From positions 1 through 19,620 of the forward strand of contig DASRRM010000249.1 in the NCBI GenBank assembly GCA_035695715.1: 19,620 nucleotides of DNA, in the 5' to 3' direction. Each line of letters opens with the position of its first letter. Within the stretch, counting starts at the first letter, position 1. The stretch comes from RYN-428 sp035695715. Lineage in GTDB: Bacteria > Planctomycetota > Phycisphaerae > Tepidisphaerales > Tepidisphaeraceae. A program made the position numbers and the translations under genes. Of this stretch, positions 13,088 through 19,620 are shown in pieces. A model generated the notes under the pieces. It made no database searches. It saw only the letters and a program-made list of their open reading frames with translations, and was not told the origin of the DNA.

Positions 13088-15403
13088 TCATTTCTGCGCA
13101 TCCGCTGTCGCTCGATCGATCATTCGCCGGGCGGCTTTGGAAAAATGGCCGTTCCACTCGGGCAATTTTCCCACCTGCTGCCACATGCAAAACGTGCCGT
13201 CCGGTTCGCTCGCGTTGACGTGCAGCGACCAACGTTTGACCGGTTGGTCGGCGTCGAAATAAATCCCACATTGGCTCTGCAGATCCAAATCCTCCGCGGT
13301 CGGGTGGGCCGGGTCTTTAATGGTCAGATGCATCCACTCGAAATTTCCGCCCGGGTCGGAATCGAAGACGCCTTTGTAAAGGAGTTTTTTGTTAGGCACG
13401 CCGGAGTTATCCGCCGAATAGTCGTCATATTCATACGAATAGACGCGCAACACGCCGACCACCTTCATTTCCAATGTATTGGGCAACTGGGCTCGAAACG
13501 ATTTTTCAAACTTGGCGGCGAATGCTTTGAAATTCTCCAGGACCTGCCGTTCTTCCGCGGGGGAATTGCTGGTGACTTCATGAATACCCGGCGACCTGAA
13601 TGGATAATCGCGAAGGCGGGCGGCTTTCTCCCTCAGGGTGTTGAGAATGTTTCCCCTGGTCTGGCCTTCCTTGAGGCCGCGCACAAACTGCGGCGATCGG
13701 TCTGCTTCAACACCCTCTTGCCGCTGTGCGCCAAGCACGCCGATGACGAATCCCAATCGATAGCCGTCGTGGTAGTCACTGCGTTGCGCCGGCACGGAAT
13801 CGTACGGCGTTTTTGCCGGCAACGGCACATCCTTGGGCAACTTGCTTTCGGCAAAATCCCCAAATACGTCGAACCAGGCGGGGTCCTTCGGCGCGGGCAG
13901 TGTCGCCGGGATGGTTTTGCCCGGCGGCTCGTCCGCCAACACCATATTCTTTGGCACATCCCATACCTGCGCCTCGCTGGCGGCGCCGGCACGAATGCCG
14001 ATGACCACGCGCTGGCCGTCGGGGCTGAAATCGCCGGTTGGCGCATCATTCGCCGGAATTGACAGAACCTTGCGGCCGCTGGCAATGTCCCAAACGCCGG
14101 TCATCTGGCTGTCGAGATCAATCTTCATCGACTCGGCGGCGATGAGCAGTCGCTTTCCATCCGGGCTGAATTTCACCGTGCGGACGACATCCTGCGACTG
14201 CTTGCCAATGGATGGGCCGGACGGTTTGTTCGTCGCGATATTCCACACCCGCACATAACCCCAGCCAACCACGGCGGCTTGCCGGGCATCGTGGCTCAAA
14301 ATGATCTGGCCGATGTGACCCTCTTCTTGATCTTTGACCGTGGCAAGACGCTTGGCGGTGGCCGCGTCGTATATTGCGAATTGCCAGTATTCGTTGGCGA
14401 CGATTTGCCGGCCGTCATCGCTGAGGCAGACGCCTTCCAGCCATCCGCCTTTGCTCTCGATGGCCGGTAAAGCGGGCTTGCCGGTCTTGACGTCCCAGAT
14501 GCGAATGGAAAGCCGCGCCGGAGGCAGGTGAACCTGATCGTGATCTTCGACGAAAAAGTCTGACGTGATCAGCCGATCGCCGGTTGGCGTGAAATGAACG
14601 AATTGAACCGGGCCTTGATGGGCGGCGGTGACGACTCCCGTGGGCCGGCCCGTGGCTGTCGTCCAGATGCGGGCGACTCGGTCCTCGCCGCCGGTGGCCA
14701 GCAATGTTCCATCCGGACTGCCCGCCACGCAAAGGACATCGGTGTCGTGTTTCATCACGGCAAGGTGAGCGCCGGTTGAGGCATCCCACACGTCCACGCG
14801 CCGGCCGCCGGCCGTTACGACCCGCTTCCCATCCCCGATGAATTGGGCCAACGAAATGGCTTGCTCGCTCGCCAGTTCACCCGTGATCGGTTTGAAACTC
14901 TGAGCATCCCAGACGCGCGCGTTAAACCCGCCGGCGACCAGAATGCGTTTCCCATCCTGACTGAACGCAACTGTGCTTCCAGGCAAACCCGACAATCGCG
15001 CCACGGGACCTGCCACGCCGGCAGCGGCCACCTTCTGCTGCGCCGGCGGCTTTTCGCCGAAAAGCGCCCGTCGCGCCGCCGCAATGCGCTCCAATTCCGC
15101 ATCGGCGGCATCCTTCTCCGGCCCGTCTTTCATCGTCAGGATTTTGTCAAAGAGCTCCACCCACTTGCTGCGCAGAACATCATCCTGCCGAAGAATGTCC
15201 TGCTCATTGTCGGCGGGACTCGCTGGCGCTGGCTCCGGCGCGGCCGGCTTGGTCGCCGCCGGCTCCTCACAGGTCGCCGCTCTGGTGACAGGTGTGGGAT
15301 TCCGACCACCTTGTGCCACCTGCGCTGATGCGACGACGGCGGCGAAGATTGCCAAGCCGGCAACCAGGCCAGTCAGTTTAATTGGCAGGAAAATAGATCG
15401 CAT
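13088..15403 (-). CDS. Secreted WD40-repeat protein with a C-terminal domain of unknown type
   Basis: From ATG at 15403 the protein has 771 residues; an in-frame GTG three codons upstream is less likely. It starts with a signal peptide or anchor (MRSIFLPIKLTGLVAGLAIF...VVASAQVAQG), a Pro/Ala-rich linker and a charged helical segment (LRSKWVELFDKILTMKDG). About eight WD40-type blades follow, each with SPDGKR-like and VRVWDxxTG-like motifs, for example GDGKRVVTAGGRRVDVWD, SPDGTLLATGGEDRVARIW and SPDGKRLLIAAES. The last ~250 residues (from about PKDPAWFDVFGDFAESKL) are unrelated to WD40 and include YHDGYRLGFVIGVLGA and a Tyr/Asp-rich patch (RVYSYEYDDYSAD). It is likely an extracytoplasmic binding scaffold. 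It starts 18 bases after the stop of the cysteine-peptidase candidate, so the two are probably co-transcribed. Confidence 0.88.
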   Translation of the reverse strand: MRSIFLPIKLTGLVAGLAIFAAVVASAQVAQGGRNPTPVTRAATCEEPAATKPAAPEPAPASPADNEQDILRQDDVLRSKWVELFDKILTMKDGPEKDAADAELERIAAARRALFGEKPPAQQKVAAAGVAGPVARLSGLPGSTVAFSQDGKRILVAGGFNARVWDAQSFKPITGELASEQAISLAQFIGDGKRVVTAGGRRVDVWDASTGAHLAVMKHDTDVLCVAGSPDGTLLATGGEDRVARIWTTATGRPTGVVTAAHQGPVQFVHFTPTGDRLITSDFFVEDHDQVHLPPARLSIRIWDVKTGKPALPAIESKGGWLEGVCLSDDGRQIVANEYWQFAIYDAATAKRLATVKDQEEGHIGQIILSHDARQAAVVGWGYVRVWNIATNKPSGPSIGKQSQDVVRTVKFSPDGKRLLIAAESMKIDLDSQMTGVWDIASGRKVLSIPANDAPTGDFSPDGQRVVIGIRAGAASEAQVWDVPKNMVLADEPPGKTIPATLPAPKDPAWFDVFGDFAESKLPKDVPLPAKTPYDSVPAQRSDYHDGYRLGFVIGVLGAQRQEGVEADRSPQFVRGLKEGQTRGNILNTLREKAARLRDYPFRSPGIHEVTSNSPAEERQVLENFKAFAAKFEKSFRAQLPNTLEMKVVGVLRVYSYEYDDYSADNSGVPNKKLLYKGVFDSDPGGNFEWMHLTIKDPAHPTAEDLDLQSQCGIYFDADQPVKRWSLHVNASEPDGTFCMWQQVGKLPEWNGHFSKAARRMIDRATADAQK

Positions 15404-15421
15404 GTTGCCCACGGCATCTGC

Positions 15422-16327
15422 TCATTTATCACCAGCCGCCGGCTGCGTCGTTGGAGCTTTGGTGAACAGGACATTGTATTGATCGTCGGTCACGCCTTTG
15501 AGTCCTCGCTCCAGAATGCTCTTCTCGCCGGGCGATTTGAGGCGCACGAATGTCGTCATGGCGGCCGAGGTGCTGACGATGGTGGCCGGGTCGGTCGTGA
15601 AAACGCCTTTGCGCACCGAGCAATCCGTCACCAGAACGCGATCGGGTTCGATGTGGCCGTCTTTGTCATGCACGGCAAATAACGTCACCGAATGCGTGAA
15701 TGGCCCGAACGGAACCGCATCCACCTCCGGCTCGATTCGGCTCACATGATGCCACGGGGCAAAGAACGGCCCGTCCTGCGCCCCGGCATACGGCGTCCAC
15801 ATCACCACCGGGCCCTCGGCAAGCTTCTCCATCAGCTTGGCGCAAAGCTGTTCGCGCTCGCCGGGGGCGTAATGAACCAGAATCAGCCGATTCTTCAATT
15901 CCGGCTGCTGCGTCGTGCGAAGGGAAAAACGCTCGGCCTTGATGCCGGTCACGGGTTTGCCGTTCCAAACCATCTTTCCCGATTCGACCATGTAGCTGGT
16001 CCACGGTCCCCAGCCGAAATATCCGCCAAACCCCGCGGCAGAGACGGGATCGCGAAAGACCGATTGCTCAAATTTGTCGCGATCGTCTACTTTGCCGGTG
16101 GGGCCGTAGTAGTAAATCAGCGCCGAGCTGACGGCGTTAAACGAGCATTGCGTGAAGCGGCCTTCCCATAGTTTATCCGGCGAGGTTTCCTGCGAAGCTT
16201 TTGGCGCGGGCGCCTCCGGCCTTTCCGCTGCCGGGAGAAACGCGGCGGATGAGAGCAAGACAAGGGAACAGGCAATCAGGCCAAGCCGGGTTGCGAAATA
16301 CCTTGGAGTTGAATGGTTGACGGGCAT
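15422..16327 (-). CDS. Predicted secreted papain-fold (C39-like) cysteine peptidase
   Basis: A 301-residue protein with a signal peptide (RLGLIACSLVLLSSAAFLPA, then AERP). After it come a Q60-C61 pair in TQCSFNAVSSALIYYYG, a Gly/Trp-rich segment (FGGYFGWGPWTSYM), LAEGPVVMWTPYAG, His212 in THSVTLFAVHD and Asp235 in VLVTDCS. The order Cys-helix, 'GPVV' strand, His strand and Asp strand is that of C39-like papain-fold enzymes (Cys61-His212-Asp235 as the possible triad). The usual upstream oxyanion Gln is not at the normal spacing, so activity is unproven; it may instead be an inactive or acyltransferase-like relative. It sits between two secreted propeller genes on the same strand, 87 bases after one and 18 before the other. 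I assigned the fold by pattern, not by search. Confidence 0.6.
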   Translation of the reverse strand: MPVNHSTPRYFATRLGLIACSLVLLSSAAFLPAAERPEAPAPKASQETSPDKLWEGRFTQCSFNAVSSALIYYYGPTGKVDDRDKFEQSVFRDPVSAAGFGGYFGWGPWTSYMVESGKMVWNGKPVTGIKAERFSLRTTQQPELKNRLILVHYAPGEREQLCAKLMEKLAEGPVVMWTPYAGAQDGPFFAPWHHVSRIEPEVDAVPFGPFTHSVTLFAVHDKDGHIEPDRVLVTDCSVRKGVFTTDPATIVSTSAAMTTFVRLKSPGEKSILERGLKGVTDDQYNVLFTKAPTTQPAAGDK

Positions 16328-16414
16328 CGCCGAGTTTTACGCGAGGGTGTTTTGTCTGTCCAATTGCTGACCGAGCCGCGGCCGGAAGGAAATCCTTGTG
16401 ATGGCGATTGTAAA

Positions 16415-18055
16415 TTAATTAATCGCTCCCTTCACGCGATAGAGCTTCAGCCCGCGAATCGCCAGAAATTCGACTTGGCGACCGACCCAGTGCGGTTCGC
16501 AGGCGATCTGGTCGTATTCAGTGGAAACCTGGTTATCAACCACCAGTTTCGCGCGGGTGCCGGTGAAGCCGATATATGCCAGGTGCTGACTGTCAACGCT
16601 GAACTCGGGCCGAAAAATGCGATCGAATGAAGGGCCACGGCGACTGTCTAAAATCATCCACTTGTCGGTGCCCTTCCAGCCGATGTAAGCCAGATGTTTG
16701 CTGTCGGGGCTGAAAGAGAGGCTTGCGTCGGCGATGGCGTCAAAATCGCCGTCCTCCTTCCCGTCAATAACCACCCTCCATGCATTGCCCTTCTTCGCGA
16801 CATAGGCATAGCGTTTCCCATCGGGGCTGAAAGTGAGGCTGCGCTTGCCGATGATGTCATATTCCGACTGCGCATTCCCATCGATTACAATGCGCTGCCT
16901 GTTTCCAACAAGAATGCCATACCCGACGCGCCGGCTGTCCGGGCTAAAGGCGATGCCGCCTTCGACCATCGCATCGAATGGCGGACCCGCCCGATCATCC
17001 ACGATGGCTCGATTTTTGTGCTCATCGAGCACGACGTACCCCAATCGTGTGCTGTCGGGGCTATACACCAGGCTTCCACCAGCAAGGTCAGCGAATATCC
17101 TGCTCGCACGCCCGTCGGCGATGACCTGGACCCCGCCTTCGACCTTGGCGATGAAAGCCGAGTGCTGGCTGTCGAGGCTGAAAACGATGCCGGGTGAGAA
17201 TCCGCTGTCGTTGGCGGCGACGATTTTGCCGTCAATAACGACCATGAATTTACCGTCCTTCTTCGCCCAATATGCAACATGTTTGCCATCGGGGCTGAAG
17301 ACCGGCGGATTGACGGCATCGTATTCACTGGCCTGCCCATCGATGATGACGTATCGATGCGCGCCCGTCGAAGCCAGACTTGCCCAATGCCGGCTGTCGG
17401 GGCTGAACAGCGGCGGACGTTTCCACATCCCCTCGAATGCCTCGGCGCCGGGCTTTCCATCGACCACCATCTGCCAGCGGTCACCCTGTCGCACGGCGTA
17501 GCCATGGCGATTCCCATCAGGACTGAAGGCAAAACTGCCGCCCAGGATGAACCCAAAAGGCGGCTCAACCTGCCCGTCGACGATCGCCACCCAAACATTA
17601 GCAAGCGACGCGACATAGGCCACGTGCTTGCCGTCGGAGCTGAAGATCGGAAAGTCTTTTGCGATGGCTTCGAATGACCCGCCGGGAATTCCATCGACAA
17701 CCACCCGCTCCTTGTCGCCGCTAAACGCGCAATAGGCCAGATGTGAGCCATCGGGACTAAATAAGGGCTTGTCATCGATCGAGGTATATGGGGGGTCTTC
17801 CCTTCCATCGCGTACGACGGCCGATCCACCGTCAGTCTTAATCACCCAGGCAACATGACATCCCGCCGGACCGTACGCGCTGGCACACAATTGCGGCGAC
17901 GCTTCGACGTTGGCAAGAAATTGCTCGGAGAAGCCAGGAGCGGTGTTAGCTTGCGGTTCGGCAAGGGCGCGGTCTCCTGCACACAAAACGGTGGCTACGG
18001 AAACAACGAAAACTGGAAATCCAAATCGCCAGGATGCGACGGATATAGCTTTCAT
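16415..18055 (-). CDS. Secreted protein with about twelve TolB/PD40-like propeller repeats
   Basis: From Met at 18055 the protein has 546 residues. AAAGGA lies nine bases upstream, which decides this start over an in-frame one at 18100. A signal peptide (ASWRFGFPVFVVSVATVL, then CAGDRALAEP) precedes repeats of about 38-40 residues from roughly residue 66 to 525. The unit is FSPDGKHLAYVA-xxxx-WxVVIDG-xxxx-FDxI; eleven copies carry the FSPD-type turn and a first one lacks it. This resembles the PD40 repeats of TolB, but the VVIDG and FDAI strands are unusually regular. The cell location is periplasmic or outside; partners are unknown. It is the first gene of the run that continues with the cysteine-peptidase candidate. 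Twelve units are too many for one ordinary 6- to 8-bladed propeller, so two propellers are likely. Confidence 0.85.
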   Translation of the reverse strand: MKAISVASWRFGFPVFVVSVATVLCAGDRALAEPQANTAPGFSEQFLANVEASPQLCASAYGPAGCHVAWVIKTDGGSAVVRDGREDPPYTSIDDKPLFSPDGSHLAYCAFSGDKERVVVDGIPGGSFEAIAKDFPIFSSDGKHVAYVASLANVWVAIVDGQVEPPFGFILGGSFAFSPDGNRHGYAVRQGDRWQMVVDGKPGAEAFEGMWKRPPLFSPDSRHWASLASTGAHRYVIIDGQASEYDAVNPPVFSPDGKHVAYWAKKDGKFMVVIDGKIVAANDSGFSPGIVFSLDSQHSAFIAKVEGGVQVIADGRASRIFADLAGGSLVYSPDSTRLGYVVLDEHKNRAIVDDRAGPPFDAMVEGGIAFSPDSRRVGYGILVGNRQRIVIDGNAQSEYDIIGKRSLTFSPDGKRYAYVAKKGNAWRVVIDGKEDGDFDAIADASLSFSPDSKHLAYIGWKGTDKWMILDSRRGPSFDRIFRPEFSVDSQHLAYIGFTGTRAKLVVDNQVSTEYDQIACEPHWVGRQVEFLAIRGLKLYRVKGAIN

Positions 18056-18185
18056 GCCGCCAGGTCCTTTCCCCGAAACTTGAGAACGCCGTCGATTCAT
18101 TCAACCCGGGCCAAATCTTCCCGCGCCTTCTTCCCTATGACAATCCCCACGCCTATCGTCAGCTTTCCAACAGGAGCGTACCCAT

Positions 18186-18953
18186 ATGAACTTTACCAAC
18201 AACACCATTCTCATCACCGGCGGCGGATCGGGCATCGGGCGCGCGCTGGCCGAGGCGTTTCATAAGGCGGGCAATCAGGTCATCATCGCCGGCCGCCGGC
18301 AGAAAGTGCTGGATGAAGTCATTGCCGCCAATCCGGGGATGAAGGCCATTACGCTGGATATCGAGGAACCCGGTGACGTTCGCGCCACGGCGGCGAAACT
18401 CGGGCAGCAATTCCCGAAGCTGAATGTTCTGATCAACAATGCCGGCGTCATGAAGCCCGAGAATCTGCAGGCGCCAGACGAGAATCTTGCCGACGCTGCG
18501 GCGATGATCACGACAAATCTTCTCGGCCCGATGCGGCTGATTGCGGCGCTGTTGCCCTTGCTGAAGCGCCAGCCGCGGTCGACGATCATGAACGTCTCTT
18601 CCGGTCTGGCGTTTTTGCCGCTGGCGATGACGCCGACGTATTGCGCGACCAAGGCTGCACTTCATTCGTATACCGAGTCGCTCCGCTGGCAACTTCGCCA
18701 GACGAATACGGAGGTGATCGAGCTGATTCCGCCGTACGTGCAGACGGAATTGATGGGCAACGAGCAGGCCGCCGACCCGCGGGCGATGCCGCTGGCGGAA
18801 TTCGTGGCGGAGGTCATGGACATCATCAAGACGCAGCCGGGCGTGACGGAGGTGAATGTGGAAAAAGTGAAGCCGCTGCGTTTCGCGGCTGAAAGCGGGA
18901 AATATGCTGCGATATTCAAGGGGTTGAACGAAGCGATGCCCGCGCCGCATTGA
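18186..18953 (+). CDS. DltE-like short-chain dehydrogenase
   Basis: A 255-residue classical SDR with an intact active site: TGGGSGIG (11-18), NNAG (84-87), Asn111, Ser139 (NVSSGLAF), Tyr152 and Lys156 (YCATK). The stretches NNTILITGGGSGIG, PKLNVLINNAG and PTYCATKAALHSYTESLR closely follow Bacillus DltE and related oxidoreductases. The substrate is unknown; there is no dlt operon here, so a role in teichoic-acid alanylation is not implied. AGGAG (18172-18176) lies nine bases before the ATG, a good ribosome site. The gene is divergent from the propeller gene at 16415-18055, with a 130-base shared upstream region in which I found no clear operator. The next gene on the same strand starts 284 bases later. 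Confidence 0.92.
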   Translation: MNFTNNTILITGGGSGIGRALAEAFHKAGNQVIIAGRRQKVLDEVIAANPGMKAITLDIEEPGDVRATAAKLGQQFPKLNVLINNAGVMKPENLQAPDENLADAAAMITTNLLGPMRLIAALLPLLKRQPRSTIMNVSSGLAFLPLAMTPTYCATKAALHSYTESLRWQLRQTNTEVIELIPPYVQTELMGNEQAADPRAMPLAEFVAEVMDIIKTQPGVTEVNVEKVKPLRFAAESGKYAAIFKGLNEAMPAPH

Positions 18954-19237
18954 AGATGCCGGGTTTGCGGAGAGCGTGGGGTGTGCCGAAAAAGACGGGT
19001 GTAACTTTTGTTTGTGGCGACCGGTGGGGCAGACAAGAATGTCCGCTCCACCTTGCTGCAAGGCGTTCGCCACCATTAAACGCCACACCCGAAAAAGACG
19101 GCCACATCCCCGGCGCATTGACTCAACGCGTCGTTGTGGCGAGGGTATCAGTCCAAAGCTACACTTCCCCCCGGCTCATGCGCCCGGCGGAAGCCCTCGA
19201 GGAGAAGTAGCTTCCTTGAAACATCGGAGATTTAATC
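18954..19237. other. Non-coding spacer before the ThuA-like gene
   Basis: The spacer contains one palindromic repeat (19023-19052) and otherwise GC-rich sequence without a gene. GGAGA lies seven bases before the ATG at 19238 and is a plausible ribosome site. No terminator with a T-run was seen after the DltE-like gene. Confidence 0.6.
19023..19052. repeat. GCAGACA-AGAA-TGTCCGC palindrome
   Basis: GGTGGGGCAGACA (19023-19035) and TGTCCGCTCCACC (19040-19052) pair at 11 of 13 positions around AGAA; one of the two mismatches would be a G-U pair in RNA. It differs in sequence from the CACGGGCG family and is single-copy in this window. Confidence 0.6.
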
Positions 19238-19620
19238 ATGAAGAAATGGCAACTGGCTCTTGGCCTGGCAGGTTTGATGACGGCGGCTTTCGCGGCAATC
19301 CCGGCGCGGGCGGCTGACTCTGAGCCGACCAAAGCCAAACTCGCCGATGAAGAACAACCCATCAAGGCCCTCTTCATCTGCGGCGGGTGCTGCCATGATT
19401 ACTTGCATCAGAAGAAAATCATCCCCGAGGGAATCTCCAAGCTGGCGAATGTCGAATGGACGATCGCCTATCAGCCGGAAACCGATACCCGCACGCTCAA
19501 CAGCGTTTACAAGAACCCCGATTGGTCCAAGGGTTTCGACGTCATTGTTCACGATGAATGCTCTGCCGACGTGAAGGTGATGTCGGAGATCGACAATATC
19601 CTCAAGCCTCACAAGGAAGG
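19238..19620 (+). CDS. Secreted ThuA-like domain protein (partial, runs off the right edge)
   Basis: The first 127 codons are present with no stop. A Sec signal peptide (MKKWQLALGLAGLMTAAFAA, then IPARAADS) is followed by KALFICGGCCHDYLHQKK, SKLANVEWTIAYQPETDTR and WSKGFDVIVHDECSADV. This is the start of a ThuA-type class I glutamine-amidotransferase-like fold, as found in many exported planctomycete proteins thought to act on sugars or sugar dehydrogenation products; the actual reaction is unknown. Two adjacent Cys before His-Asp are notable but of unknown meaning. GGAGA at seven bases supports the start. It may be preceded by its own promoter in the 284-base spacer. Confidence 0.8.
   Translation, partial: MKKWQLALGLAGLMTAAFAAIPARAADSEPTKAKLADEEQPIKALFICGGCCHDYLHQKKIIPEGISKLANVEWTIAYQPETDTRTLNSVYKNPDWSKGFDVIVHDECSADVKVMSEIDNILKPHKE

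Noticed and set aside
12987..13271. Minus-strand 94-codon open frame
   Set aside because: Mostly a second frame of the WD40 gene's end; its tail overlaps the start of the MGYDCTLHLID gene.
13145..14062. Plus-strand 305-codon open frame
   Set aside because: It is antisense to the WD40 protein gene and has no motif or ribosome site.
18186..18953. Assigning the SDR to a D-alanyl-teichoic acid (dlt) pathway
   Set aside because: Similarity to DltE is clear, but no dltA-D genes are near and planctomycetes are not expected to have teichoic acids; only the family resemblance is kept.

Overview
The window looks like chromosomal DNA of a GC-rich member of the Planctomycetota. The main reason is the pair of genes for a PSCyt1-PSCyt2-PSD1 (DUF1549/DUF1553) protein and a Tat-exported DUF1501 protein. 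Supporting signs are a XylR-type LacI/AraC hybrid regulator, several secreted beta-propeller proteins, a Uma2 nuclease and a ThuA-type protein. I cannot fix the class or genus. No tRNA, rRNA, CRISPR array, transposase or phage gene was seen.

Layout. 1-295: non-coding, one composite palindromic repeat and perhaps the tail of an upstream gene. 296-1930 (+): gltX with a large insertion after the KMSKS-type motif. 1931-2424: palindromic repeat pair and a strong terminator facing the next gene. 2425-9877 (all -): secreted PQQ/ASST-like propeller, SDR oxidoreductase, unknown protein, DUF1501 protein and PSD1 cytochrome protein; the gaps between them are full of repeats. 9878-10166: divergent regulatory region with a 24-bp dyad. 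10167-11339 (+): XylR-type regulator. 11340-11819: non-coding hairpin-rich stretch. 11820-18055 (all -): Uma2 protein, unknown protein, secreted WD40 protein, secreted C39-like cysteine-peptidase candidate and secreted 12-repeat propeller. 18186-18953 (+): DltE-like SDR. 19238 to the right edge (+): start of a secreted ThuA-like protein.

How the genes may work together (inference). The PSD1 and DUF1501 proteins are a recurrent planctomycete pair of exported proteins; the divergent regulator is the natural candidate to control them, but its ligand is unknown. The 13088-18055 genes form a tight same-strand run encoding three exported proteins (two propellers around one papain-fold candidate), which looks like one extracytoplasmic functional unit of unknown role.

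The most unusual content is between the genes: at least five distinct short repeat families. These are (i) nine CACGGGCG-NNN-CGCCCGTG palindromes, mostly in nested inverted pairs, with a compensatory base-pair change in one copy; (ii) an ~85-bp composite element in two copies; (iii) period-10 arrays of ATTCGTGTCA; (iv) a 38-bp repeat just after two stop codons; and (v) ATGTCCCAT hairpins with competing pairings. Many long open frames antisense to real genes, or made from these repeats, were rejected.
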